This document shows, piece by piece, positions 22,524 through 34,124 of a stretch of 64,000 bases of DNA. Location of the stretch: assembly GCA_019022495.1 (NCBI GenBank), contig JAFEKR010000007.1:2356001-2420000 (forward strand). The letters run 5' to 3'. The stretch's first letter is position 1; every line of letters begins with the position of its first letter. A program made the position numbers and the translations under genes. Source of the DNA: Epichloe hybrida. Taxonomy: Eukaryota > Ascomycota > Sordariomycetes > Hypocreales > Clavicipitaceae. The notes under the pieces are model-generated. The model was not told where the DNA came from. It saw only the letters and a list, made by a program, of their open reading frames with translations, and did no database searches.

Positions 22524-23708
22524 TCAGGCAATCTCCGTCTCGATCACGCTCTCTACCGACTGCGCAGGTCTCCAGACCTTGACGACCCTCAAGCCAGCCC
22601 TCTCAATCAGACTCCGCCACTCGCCCTCGTCTCTCTCCTTGGCCGACAAGCACGCCATCATGGTCATGTCCGAAGTCGTCACTCTCGCCGACGGCTTGAC
22701 CACACTGATCAAGCTCTCGTGGATCAGTAACCGGGAGTAGCCCTTTTCCATGGCCTTGGCGACATTCTCCAGAATCGCCACGGCCCTTTCATCGGCCCAG
22801 TCGTGGAGCACATTGTGCATCAGGTACGCTCTCGCGCCCCTGACGGGCTGTTCTGTGAAGAAGTCATGTCCCTGGGGCTGTATCGCCTTGGGCAGCTGCA
22901 AATCCTGGACCACCTCTGGCAGATCTTGTAGAATGAGGCTCCCGTCGGGAATGTCCGTATGGCGAGCGCAGAATTTCTCCAAGTCATGCCCTCTGCTGCC
23001 GCCAACATCCACGACGAGCGCACGACCAGGCTTCTCCCTGCCCGCTTCGACAATCGTATCCGTGGGGTAGACGTCCGGCCACGGCGTCAGATTGTACCTG
23101 GAATGGCACCGCATCGCGTCATGAAAGTCACTGGCCAGCTCGGGCTCCGTCGTGATATGGTGGAAGAAGTCGTCCGGGGTGCCCTTCCAAAACTGCCAGT
23201 TACCATCCGTCACGTCCGTGGGGTTCCTGTACCCCTTCTCCTTCAGGAACGACGGCAAGCTGACGAACATGGGCACGTTCAGCCCGCTGTAGAGCTTTCC
23301 ATACGTAGACGCCAAGGCAGGGTCCTCGGCCAGGGCCTTGGCCCAAGCCGTCGGCGCAAATGTGTCCTCGGCTGTCTCTGCGACGAGGCTCTGACCCGAA
23401 ATCTGCCTCAGCATGCGCCGGATGACGACGACATCGGCACCGACGAGCTCGGCGAGCTGGACGGAAGTCTGGGGAGTGTGGCCCTGCTCGGCCCATTTGG
23501 TGTAGATGCCGACGTCGATGAGTGTCTTGATGGAGGCATTGGTGGCCGGGTTGACCCAATTGTGGTCCCAGACAATGTCCCAAGGCGACTGGACCCTTCG
23601 AAGGGCTTCAAACAGGGCATCTCTTGCCCGAGTGCGCTCTGCCTCGTTGGCGAATGAAGATGCACATGTCCCCTGGAGAAGGTCCAGGAGCTGGTCTGCG
23701 GATGCCAT
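22524..23708 (-). CDS. O-methyltransferase (class I, SAM-dependent)
   Basis: A single-exon gene encodes 394 residues of a plant/fungal-type small-molecule O-methyltransferase. The N-terminal dimerisation part contains a winged-helix segment (TSVQLAELVGADVVVIRRML). The SAM site reads LVVDVGGSRGHDLEKF (about 231-246), followed by LILQDLPEVV and the catalytic region YLMHNVLHDWAD with the general-base His302. ESL at 331-333 and the DMTMMACLSAKERDEGEW block complete the family pattern. The ATG at 23708 is chosen because the frame upstream is low-complexity and unlike the family. It would cap a hydroxyl or carboxyl on the cluster product. A repetitive GCATTGC block lies 230-262 bases upstream. Confidence 0.93.
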   Translation of the reverse strand: MASADQLLDLLQGTCASSFANEAERTRARDALFEALRRVQSPWDIVWDHNWVNPATNASIKTLIDVGIYTKWAEQGHTPQTSVQLAELVGADVVVIRRMLRQISGQSLVAETAEDTFAPTAWAKALAEDPALASTYGKLYSGLNVPMFVSLPSFLKEKGYRNPTDVTDGNWQFWKGTPDDFFHHITTEPELASDFHDAMRCHSRYNLTPWPDVYPTDTIVEAGREKPGRALVVDVGGSRGHDLEKFCARHTDIPDGSLILQDLPEVVQDLQLPKAIQPQGHDFFTEQPVRGARAYLMHNVLHDWADERAVAILENVAKAMEKGYSRLLIHESLISVVKPSARVTTSDMTMMACLSAKERDEGEWRSLIERAGLRVVKVWRPAQSVESVIETEIA

Positions 23709-24368
23709 AGTTTGATCAATTCCTTTTCTCTGTCTCTCCGTCTTTCTCTGATGTGACCGACACGCGGGGAGAGCGCGGCAAAAAAAAAGGAGGGGAAGGT
23801 GAAATAGATGTGCACAGGCACAGCGAGGGGATTCTTCGAAAAAAGGGATCGATGAGAAAATCGGGGCTTCTAGCTGCTCGGTGCGGCCTTTTCTTTTTAA
23901 TGGGATGAATCGCAATGAAAGTTCGGCTACGGAGTACACAATGCAATGCAGGCAATGCATGCAATGCTGGCTCTCACCGTTGAGTTACCGTTCCACCTAC
24001 ACCCACTGTACGTAGAGAGAGCTCAGCGGATCCGTAGAGGGGTGCCTCTTCTGTTCTAGGCCTAGTTACTGCTCCGCATAACTCCACAAGCGATACCCAG
24101 GGCCTGTAGGCCCCTGTAGGCTCGGTAAGCAAATCAGGCCAGACGCGTGCTCCAACCTCGTGGCAACGTGCATCATCATACAACGAAGAAATACGTCTTG
24201 TCCATCTTCAGAATGTTATGACACGCAGTGGTTATTTTCTCTTGTCCAGAATAGAAAATCGAATAAATAGAATGGAAAGCCATTGGCCCTCGCCGTACTA
24301 TGAGCAAGCAAACCTTCCGGCCCGGCTCGTGTAAACAATCATACTGAGAACCAAAGTGGCCTCCAAGC
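23709..24368. promoter_or_regulatory. Promoter region of the O-methyltransferase gene
   Basis: The block at 23937-23970 is built of repeated GCATTGC/TGCATT units, read towards the methyltransferase. The rest is 3' flank of the rhodopsin-domain gene. No gene is seen. Confidence 0.5.
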
Positions 24369-25691
24369 TCAATCCTCAGACGCCCAATTCGAACTCGCTG
24401 TAACACAAGTGGTGGCGCCTACCGACACCATGCTCCCTCTTCCTGACGGACCCTGCATGGCCTTGCTGTTGTTCACAATGGTTGTGTAGCTCACCTCGAC
24501 ATCCACTGCCCTAGGTTTTGTTACAAGTGGGATATCGTCCACGCTCGAGTGCTTGCCGTCAACGTATGTATGCTCGCCGTCGTCTGGTTTTTGTCCCTTG
24601 TATCCCGACCACTGCCCTACGCCTTTGCCAGAGCGTCCTTCACTGCTGCTGGATGGCTGCCGTGAGCTTCGGGGCGTCGTCACCTGGTCCTTGATGAGAC
24701 GGATCAATGGACCTAGAGTAGGGAGTGACGCGCATATCAATAGAATCGCGCCTTCAGCAACGCCGAGAATGTCAAGATAAGGCACCGGGTCTGGGGGCAA
24801 ATGAGTCAGTAATGTCTCAAGATACGAACAAGGGGGATTCGGGTGCGCACTTACAAGTCGGGTCTACCGCGAGAATGGAAAAGATTTCTCCAAAAATCGC
24901 CAACTTGTAAATAGAAACAATGCAAGCCATGGCGCTGAGGCCCAAGGCTATTGAGACTGCGATTCGTGACTTGAGGGGCATGTTGAGCCTCATGACAAAA
25001 TATATCGGGTATAACGCAAAGAAGATGTCTAGAAATGCTGAGTACGCAGACGTGAAGTAGCCCAGGTTCGTCAAGATACTGACCGAGGCGCAGGACCCCG
25101 GAATGGTTCTATCCCATCCTCGCTCAACGGGGTCACATTGCTTCCACCACCAAATCGACGTAGCGAGGATGCAAGCCTGTGAGGAAAACGCGAGGCCCCA
25201 GAACACAATCGTCGTTTTGATGCCATAGTTGAGAATCCTCTTCAAAATAGCAATCATGGCAAACTTTGGGAGCGAGAAGGACCAGATCAGGACGGAGCTG
25301 ATTATGATATTCCATCGGTTGGCTTGGACGATTTGTTCAGGCTCCAATGTGGCCATGTGTCTCCCTAGGCCGTGGGAGGACCCGATGGTCACCAATACGC
25401 ACGTTACCAGTAGTACCAGAACGCATAAAACAGTGATGTAGTCATCCAAGCCGAATCCACCGTGCGGCCCTCGTTTCAGAAACACTCGACAAATGACGCG
25501 CAAGGTGACAATGACTGTAACGAAAATGGACGATTAGAACGGCCGATGACTCGTTTCAATTGCCCGCATGGGTAGATGTACACAAAAGAGGATTATGGTC
25601 GTTACTAACCGGCAGTGACGGCGAAAAGGGCCCAGCAGGCTCTATCCGCAACATGGTCCAAATCTTCTACTTGCCATGATGATGACGCCAT
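24369..25691 (-). CDS. Rhodopsin-domain (Pth11-like) integral membrane protein
   Basis: The product is a predicted seven-helix plasma-membrane protein of the fungal 'integral membrane protein, rhodopsin domain' family, distantly like the GPCR-type protein Pth11. Exons are 25610-25691, 24855-25514 and 24369-24790 (387 residues). Introns of 95 and 64 bases use GTTAGT/ACAG and GTAAGT/CCAG. The diagnostic CRVFLKRGPHGGFGLDDYIT segment follows helix 1, and Trp/Cys-rich loops (SIWWWKQCDPVERGWD, with GSCAS) match the family. The cytoplasmic tail of about 110 residues is Ser/Lys-rich and hydrophilic. No CFEM domain is present. Ligand and function are unknown. It may be a cluster member or a flanking gene. 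Confidence 0.88.
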
Positions 25692-27342
25692 ATCGAACGT
25701 CGGCTACGTGCTGATACTGAGGAAGAAAATGAAAGAAACCGGCCACTTCAGACAATCAATGCGATGGCTCGTGTGCTATCGACAATGATATCGGCATGCC
25801 GACCTTGCCTGGTGTCTCTACAGCTCAACCAGGTGAAATCGCACACATGGGGGTGAGGAGGGAATGTCAAGACGCAGGGAGGGGACGCTCAGTATTGAAG
25901 CACAAAAACCTCAAGGAGGGAGAAGCAACAAAAAAAGAAGAAGAAAGAAAAAAAGAAAAAAGAAAAAAAGAAAGTCCCCCGTATTTTCAATCAGCGGGCT
26001 GGTCCCAGGTGATAAGGCTGTTTAAAAAGGAAAAAAAGAGAAGGGCGTCACCAAAAGCAAAAGACGGGGGAGTAAGAGGAAGCGAGCCAGTGGTGAGTTG
26101 ACAAGGATAATGCATGAGAGTTACTATGGCAGTACATACATATAATATAGGTGACCATCCCTATTAGCTGTTGTTTCCTCCCAATTACTCCGCAAATTCT
26201 GTCATTCTTGCAGTGCTTTGTCGCGTAGATGACTCCAGTTTATCAATCCGAGTCATAAGCCCGGGCAAGTAGGTGCCGCGAGTGCCTGCGAGTGGCTCTT
26301 TGATCTCCAGTGCGGCTCGGGAGGCGCGTTGGCGCATCATGACGAATTGATTGGACTGGTGGAGATGACAACTTGAAAGCCCGTATGTAGAGACAGAAGC
26401 AAAAAGAAAAAAGGGTAGCATGAGCTAAAACAGTCACTGGCGATCGATTCCGGCTCGAGATTAGTCTCGTCGGAAACTTTCTCCAAGCTCCTCCAATCTA
26501 TTTCAGCCAGTCGGAAGAAAGAGCAAAGCCTGCGCACTTTCCTCATCACGGGCCGAGCCCACGGTGGCTGACAATTGGCTGGCCGGGCATGGCAGCCGGC
26601 TTACCGGCCCACAGAATTCCCGCTAAGCACGGACATTTTTTTCCTGTCCCACAATCCACGTGACTAACTTTGAGTACGTGCTACCCGCGAGTTTTCAATG
26701 CATCCATCCATGCACCAACCGGGATTTGGCTTCATGTTTCCCCCATAGTATCTGAATTCAAGTCTTTTCTCTTTATTCTCGTTCTGATTACATGGGCGCT
26801 ATGTAAGAATTATTCACCAAGGACTCATGTCCCCTTCTGAGCAACATTATTGTACGAAAGGGGCGCGTTCCGTGCGAACTTGTAAATTAGCGCCTCCTCC
26901 CCCTCCCCCAAACTTCGGGGGCGGCCAAGGGCCTTGAATTAGCTCATCGTGCCGGAACCAGGGACCCACTGCGCCAAATTTGGGGGAGCTACGACAAGTA
27001 GCAATATCGGAGCTCCAGGAACACCAGCAGAAAGGTATCCGATTAGCGAGGCCCTTTTAAAGTGAGTTTTGTTCAGGTCATAATAATGTCGATCCCATTC
27101 ACGTTGCTGTTCACGAGGCGAGCAATGCTACCTTCTCCTCTCTTTTCAGGGCTTTGATATATACCGAGGACAGCTAGACTGACTGGACCAACATCGCGGA
27201 CCTTTGCTTGATCTACCAGGGCAGCGGTTGGGTAGGACAAGCCTTCTTGGTCGTGGTGGTCGTCACAGGCGCCTTGGCGGTGCATGTTGGCTTCTTGGTG
27301 TCTTGGCTGGTGGGCGGGTCTCGGTATACTGACTAGAAAGTG
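25692..27342. other. 1.65 kb intergenic region
   Basis: This separates the rhodopsin-domain gene from the 3' end of the Zn2Cys6 gene. It is purine-rich at 25910-26050. Short frames have no domain. No gene is supported. Confidence 0.5.
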
Positions 27343-30300
27343 TTAACTAATCTGCAACAGCAGGTTTTCGCCGTCTTCAGCTAGATGAATGATGCCTACT
27401 CCGAAATCACTCAGTGAGAAACCTTCCAACAGTTCGCTGCCGAGATGCGACTCCCTGTCCCTATCGCCGTTCAGCGCGACGCCATCCTCCTCCAAGCTCA
27501 AATAGGCTGTCATCATGTCCCCCATCGCCCACGAAGACTCGAACAAATCCGATGAGGGCACCGAGTGATACATGCTCGGACTACCCATATTCTCTCCTAT
27601 CCCTGGAGTATACTCCATAGATATAGGATCAGTGTCCCACCTGTTCCGCGCCAACGGTTGGGTGGTGGAGACAATATATGAGGCCTCGGAACTTGACGGT
27701 GAACGATTCGGTAACGAATTGCCTGATCCTAGGAGTGGATCAACGGGAGTCCGGGTCGACTCCCTTCCGGAAGGATCTGGTAAAGATTGTAGTAACCCTT
27801 CGGAGGTGCATGTACCTGATAGAGCCGCTCCAGGGCTGTGTTCGAACGGGTTGTCGGCCTGCAGCCTTGATGACAACCTCTGCCGTGTCTGGTTCATCGA
27901 CAAGGCAAGTGGGCACTGCATCATTTCGCCACAATTGTTCAAGAAGTAAGACTCATATTGCTGGTATGAGGCTTCTATAACTGGCCAAGCTCGGTAGACC
28001 AATGGAATATCGGTGCACGTATTGCATTCGGCTATCGCAGTGGACAGCGCCAGCCACGGTATAGCAATATACCAGCGAAATCCCTCGCAACGTGGATCCG
28101 AGTACATGAGCTCGGCTTTCTCGAGATTGCGCAGGGTTCTTCGTAACAAATCGGTGTCACCGCCACGCAATGGTGATGGTGAGGATGCCGGAGTCTGGAC
28201 GCCTTGAGTCAATTGGTATGGAAGCAACTCGGAGAGCCGCATGGCAGACACGAGGCATTGTGTGCTATGCCAAGTGAACCAAGCATATGACGATGATTCG
28301 GGGTCGCAGAGATGCAAAAGCACCAGTGCCTGTTGCTGAAATTGACTGACATACTTTCGACGCTGCTCTTGATTGGGGAAAGCGGCCCATGCCGGTGACG
28401 AAGCACCACTGGTGCTCCTGGACGCACCGTCAAGCTTTTCCGGTTCGGGGAAGTTCAGCAGCCGCCCCGCTACTTGGGCGCGGTATGTCACGAGAGCAAA
28501 TGTGGTCTCGGTGAGCTCCTCTTTATCAGGAAGCTGCTCTGAGGTGGAAAGATCAAAGTCGAAGTCGTTAATATGGCGAACCCTGGAAACTGCCAATTCG
28601 ACCTCCTGGTAGCTGATGAGTGGTCTGGTGGATTGTGCAAAGGAGGCATGCAAGTCGACAAGACAGATTGTGAGCCATAACCGCAGTCTCATTTGTTGGT
28701 GGAAGAATGGCTCTGCGGCAGTCCCGTCGCTCGGCTCTTGGTTTAATCCCATGGCCATTGCAAGTCTGACAGCCAGAGTCGCCAGTGTCCAAACGGCAGT
28801 GCTGTTTTCTCCTGATCTCCTGCCGATCTAGGGAGTGAACGATTTGTCAGTTGGCGTCCGTGTCATTGCAGTTGTCTACAAGAGCACTTGAGGACCTACC
28901 AAATAAAGAAGAAAGGACTGGAGGACGATCCTGTCCCGCGTCATCAGTAAGCCAACTCTCTCGAAGGCAACTTCGCATTGCCCGCGGTACGTCGAGACAA
29001 GATTGGACTTGGTCGTCTGAAACATGGATTTGCATTGTTCCTCGGTCAATGTATTGGCAGCAGCATAGCATACAGCAGATTCGAGGGCTTGAACGGAGGT
29101 GTGGTCCTCTGGGTAGCCCAGATACCTGTCGCCGTCCAGCATCCACTTGCTGAGTGAAGGTCTGTGTAGGATTTTGATAATGGGATCCACGTTCCGCAGG
29201 TACACACTGCAGAGTTGTGCTATGCTCGCTTTGTCCCGCTGAGGGCTCAAAGGTTTGATTTTTCTGGAGTTATCCCACCCGAGCAAACTTAGGCAGTGCA
29301 TACCATCTCTAACGTGGTGCTTCTGTCCCAGGTCATCCATATTAGCGTCGTTGTCGTGAGCTTTGCCGAGAGGCAGCATTTCAGGCGCTGTACTTCTGCC
29401 ATCCTGCGCAGTCAAAAGTCGCGTCAGTTATGTTTTCAATTGAAAATAAAGAGAGGCTGAAGCCTACTCCATGCATCAAGTCTGTCCAGAGTTGGCTGGA
29501 TTGCGAAATGCAGGCGTCCTCATCTTGGTCACTTCCAACCGAGAAGGGTCTGGGCAAGCTTGCAGCTGCAAACTGTGAATCATGCGTGAGCTTTACGCAG
29601 TCAGCTTTTGGTGTTGAAGAAGAATGATGGAATTTCCCAGGTTCTGCTCTGTGATACGTACCGCGCATGGGCGCAGCTGGTCTACCCCACTTGCCAATGA
29701 CACTGATGACAGTGTGCCAGCCTGGCCGTTGACAGGCAAGCCAATTTTCTGAACGAGGTTTTCCAGCCTGCGAATTCGATCCGTCAGATCCTGATACCAA
29801 GCGTCAGCGCAAGCGATTTTACACAGATAGGTGCGTCTCGTTGATGGCCGTACATCGAATTATTATTCCTTTTGCAGTCTAATGCGAAAGAGCAGACCAG
29901 ACACAGGACGACAGGGAATGCAGCGTACCCATTCGGCCCGCACTTGACAGCCAAGGTTACAGGAGGGAGTCGGAAGGGACGCACCAAAAAGCGCATGATG
30001 GAACAGTCACATTGAAGACATGGGGTATTATTGTTTTTCGAGCACAGGAAGCAACAGAAGAAATGGATGGCACAGTACGGAGTACCTACAGAGTCTCTTC
30101 TGACTTTTTGGTTCAGGTCATCATTCATTTCCTCGTCGTCGCTGCCCCGTACCAGCGTCTCCAATCGACCAAGATGAGATCCAAGATCGATGCCGCTGGC
30201 CAATTTTTCGACGAAATTCGATGGGCAGGACGTGCCTGAGCCTAAGCCTCCGTCACTGGTATTTCTTCGCCGATTATTAGACGGAGGAGGTGTTGTTGAC

Positions 30301-30503
30301 TTGCAAGATGACATGTTTCGAGAGCGACGAGCATGCCGGCCTCTGGGTCGTCGTGGACGGTACACGGGTACACAGGTTACGCCAGACAATGTGCAATTGG
30401 TGCAAGGGTCGAGTTTGTCGCATTTGAGCTTGCGATCTCGACACAGCGCACAGCTGAGTTGCGGAACTGCTCTGTCTTTTCGTTGCACTTGCCGTTTCGT
30501 CAT
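27343..30503 (-). CDS. Zn(II)2Cys6 transcription factor, likely cluster regulator
   Basis: This is a nuclear DNA-binding regulator. Exons are 30090-30503, 29662-29790, 29468-29572, 28900-29403 and 27343-28827, all joining in phase 0 (878 residues). Introns are 299, 89, 64 and 72 bases. The zinc cluster is Cys18-x2-Cys21-x6-Cys28-x5-Cys34-x2-Cys37-x6-Cys44, followed by a basic linker and two leucine-rich coiled-coil segments (HLGRLETLV and, after the first intron, [13 protein letters not shown]). The large C-terminal half is the fungal-specific transcription factor domain, with [19 protein letters not shown] near its start. The ATG at 30503 is the first in frame before the cluster. The first donor (GTAGGT at 30089) is less certain than the others. 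Position at the end of the enzyme set suggests a pathway-specific activator; this is inference. Confidence 0.9.
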
Positions 30504-33044
30504 TGTCACGTATATCCAGCACTGGTAGAAGCGCCAAGTTGCAAGGTTGCTATTGAGCCCTTGCGGCTGCCTACCGGACAATCAGTTAGCCAGCAGGCCT
30601 GACATTATATACTCTGCCGCAATGAGTAAAGTGCAACAAGGTGCTTGGATGTCTAGGCCCTTGACCGGCCATTATTTGGCCCGTCTTTTCTTGGTCTCGA
30701 TGCCATAGGACGGTGCAAGCTCATCGACTTTGAAGTATCGCCTGTAATGAATCATCAGTTCCCCGCGCCACAGCCGGCTTGAAGCAGCATAGGTTGCATA
30801 GATACTACCTTGGATCCCAACCGAATGAACTACATAATGCCATCTTCAGGATCCTATGTGCTTGGATCGTTGTTGCCCGGCCGTTGTGCCAGGGAGTGAG
30901 AAAACAGCCGACAATCGGCCCAGAGAGAAAAGAGAAATCACCAGTTGCAGAAGCTGATGAGCGCAGGGAGGCCACCACTTCACTCTTCGTTTCCTCACGA
31001 AAGGTGCTTTTAATAATGAATGTCCTGGCTTAGGATCCGAATTTAGAGCCACGCATGCCGTTAGGTGCAGGACCACCATGGACAATTCAGAACACACCGC
31101 GATGGGTGGTGCGGAAACGATCGACCAAGATTTCCCCGTCTGTCACCATGCAGCTAGCTGCACGAGTTGGTCTGCAGTGCACAGGCGGCCCATCCATACG
31201 CTTTGGGCCTTCCCCCAAGACGATATGATGTACGATGACGACGAACGGATCTCTGGATAACGAACGAGCTTCAATCTCATTCAAGCAAACTTTCACCTCT
31301 AGTTGGATTGATGAGACTGAAACGTATGCTGGGCCGATTTTCCTGCCGCAAACTTGGCTCTAAACCCGAGAAGAATTTCAAGTTGCCGTTTTTCCGATTT
31401 CGACAAATTACAATGCATTCACCATCTCTTAAACCAAGCGGAGAATCTTCTTGCTATACCTCATATGCGCTGGAATTGCCGAAGCAATCTCAAGCCAGGG
31501 ATATATAGTGTCTAGCACTATTGACCACACGATTGCGTCTACACGATAAAAGCAAAACGATGCCAAATAAATGCACGTGAAGCTTATATGCAAGCTTACA
31601 GGGTAATCGTGCAAGTTTATCGGCGAGACGGAGAGTACAGAGGAATTTCTGCTTACAGATGGGTAGATTCGGGCAGCATGCCCAGACGGAACCAATGGGT
31701 CCTGCCCGATTGGTGCTGCGACATGTGGACGCCAGTGTCGACAAGACTGGCACAATGCCGCATCAATAAAGCCAGATACTCGGCAAGACTCCAATGCCAC
31801 ACACAAGTGCAGCCGCGGGCGGTCGCAGGCGTTCCCGCGGGCTGCTTTCGAGTAACAGTAACCTGGCCCAACACACGTCAGCTTCAACTTGCAGCGCCAG
31901 AAGAAATGAAGTGATATTTCCACCTTGGCGGACGTCATTCTCTAGAACAGATGGGACTTTTTCGCGGCCTTTTCATCTCAATTTCTATGCTTGCAAGGGT
32001 GGCAGTCGCTCCCGCTCATGGAAACCAGCAACCACGGCTGACCTTTGTATGCAGAGTTCCTACTCCGTAGTAGAGAACGTTGGGTGTGTCGTACGAGTCT
32101 GGGCATGCATTCATTCAGTGGAGGGAACCCTACCCTGCCCTGCCAAGCTGTGGAGCACGATGTTGTTCTGCCTCGGCCCCAACATCGAAACGTCAAGATC
32201 CGATACCGTAGTTTGCGTGACACAGCTGGGAATATACGTGACACGGCGCACGGCTCAAGACAAAGAATAAAGTTGCCAATGCACTAGAATATGACAAGAG
32301 ACGCGCCAGGTGATCACGCATGGCATAACAATATTCAAGACCTCGATTTAAGACAACTTGAGTGACAACAGAATCGCACTGTCCTAGATTATGTATTTAG
32401 AGCCTAAACAGTGCAGAAGACGTCAACAAGCCCTCTTCATACCACTGTGGCCCAAACAGATACGGCATCTTCTCAACCAGCAGGGCAGACAGAACAAGCA
32501 GTGATTCGCGACCTACCCTACCTACGGTGATTTCGGTCCCTTTACGGACTACAGGGTAGACAGAAGGACTGACTATCCGGCTTTCTGAGCCGGGTACGGG
32601 TGTTGCATGTCAACAAGGGTTTGTCGCGACGGCGCGTGTCTCTCCAAATCCCCAATGAGACCACTGAGGATCACCCTCACTGCCTTGTCGTGACAAGATC
32701 CCCTTGCTACCGAATCGAATTCGTACGATTTCCTTTGGTCAAAATTCCATTTATATGGGGTACCCCAGATAAGCATTTCTCATCCTTCGGGTCGCAGTAG
32801 GACGAGGCAAGTTGTTGCCATCAAAAGAAGATTGGACCTACCGCGGCCTCCTCGCCTCCTCGCTTCCTCGTATGTATGTAGTGCGGTTCCAAGTTCCAAG
32901 TGGGACGGGGAAGCCGATGAGAAGCGACGTTGCGCGGCGCTGTGAGTGTGGACAGGAAATATGTACATGTACATATAATATGTACGGGCCATCACCCATG
33001 GCAATGGTGGAACCCATCAACTCCCCTCCCCGCCTGTGGAGGCG

Positions 33045-33088
33045 AACCAGCGTCCAACCAGCGTCCAACCAGCGTCCAACCAGCGTCC
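33045..33088. repeat. 11-bp tandem repeat, four copies
   Basis: Unit AACCAGCGTCC is repeated four times without change. Confidence 0.95.
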
Positions 33089-33335
33089 ACGTCGGCCGAC
33101 TAAACCAAGCTCCCTGGGCAAAGACGCCCGCCCTTATCGCAGTGCTTGAGTCAGGTACTGCGTGTTGTTGTCAAAAACACTCCTTTTCCACAGCTTCTGG
33201 AAAGTTGTGTGGCTTCCTTCCACCTCCAACACCCCTTGGCGTTGCATCGCGGCCCACGATTCGACCAGGATCAGGAAAGCACACGCCAGCGGGCATCGAT
33301 TTCTGCAAGAAAAAGGCCCTCCCTCACCAGACCAG

Positions 33336-33367
33336 GTTTACCCGTTTCCCCGTTTACCCGTTTCCCC
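33336..33367. repeat. 16-bp tandem repeat, two copies
   Basis: Unit GTTTACCCGTTTCCCC is repeated twice exactly, and each unit is itself two similar 8-mers. Confidence 0.9.
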
Positions 33368-34124
33368 GGTACTCGCCTGCCAAAGCAAAGAGAGACGGGA
33401 TTGATTGGCTGCATGCTTGTGTGTTTGTGTTCGGAGCAGACCCAAGTATTCGGTGCCTGCCGCGGGGATTATAACGATAATAATTAGTAAACGCCGGCAA
33501 GACTTTGTGTGGATTGCCACTGCCTGTATGCACATATGTACAATGTATGGATTATCCTAGTCTTATCATAGTAGGTGATTGGAGCGAAATGAGGAAGCAA
33601 GAGACATTGCCCAGACGGCTGCCGGCAGAGGCTGGCTTCAAGGCTCGCACGAAGGCTTGCGCTGGCAGACGTACTACATAGACGGGAACGCCCATACTTG
33701 TTACCTACTACGAGGCGCGTGATAATAATAATAAGCCGCCACCAGACCTGCCATTCCCGTTGTCGCGTGATGGCTGAGCGCCGGTGAGCGGAATGTTTGG
33801 TTTGTCCAACAGCGTCGCAGCCAACTCCAGTTTACCTACTAGTTTACCTACTTACTGGTCGCGCCTTCCGTGCTTGGTCCCCTCCTCCGAGTAGCTTCCC
33901 CGAATAATAAGCCTTTCCTTGTCGGTTGGGCAAAGGGTGGCGACATCAAAGTCTGCTACGTCCGTACAAAGTGAGATAATTACCATGCCGGCTGCTTAAA
34001 TATCTCACCTCCTCGCCTCCCCCATCCCCTCCAAGTCTTGTCGATCCTCTTGTCCTGCCCCCCCCTTCGCCCGCGTGAGACAGACATACAGCGAACGGTC
34101 GCCGTCCTATCAACAACCGCTACT

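Larger units (their letters stand above)
30504..34124. other. 3.6 kb region without a supported gene
   Basis: This lies between the divergently oriented transcription factor and peptide transporter genes. Frames up to 220 codons occur but overlap on both strands and show no known domain. Direct repeats lie at 33045-33088 and 33336-33367. The right end, with a TTAAATAT element near 33996, is the transporter promoter. Confidence 0.5.

Noticed and set aside
24369..25691. Possible GPCR or pheromone receptor
   Set aside because: The GLDDY-type motif and Trp-rich loops fit the fungal rhodopsin-domain family better than Ste2/Ste3 receptors.
33045..33088. Short regularly repeated unit resembling a CRISPR array
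   Set aside because: Direct tandem copies without spacers, in a eukaryotic genome.
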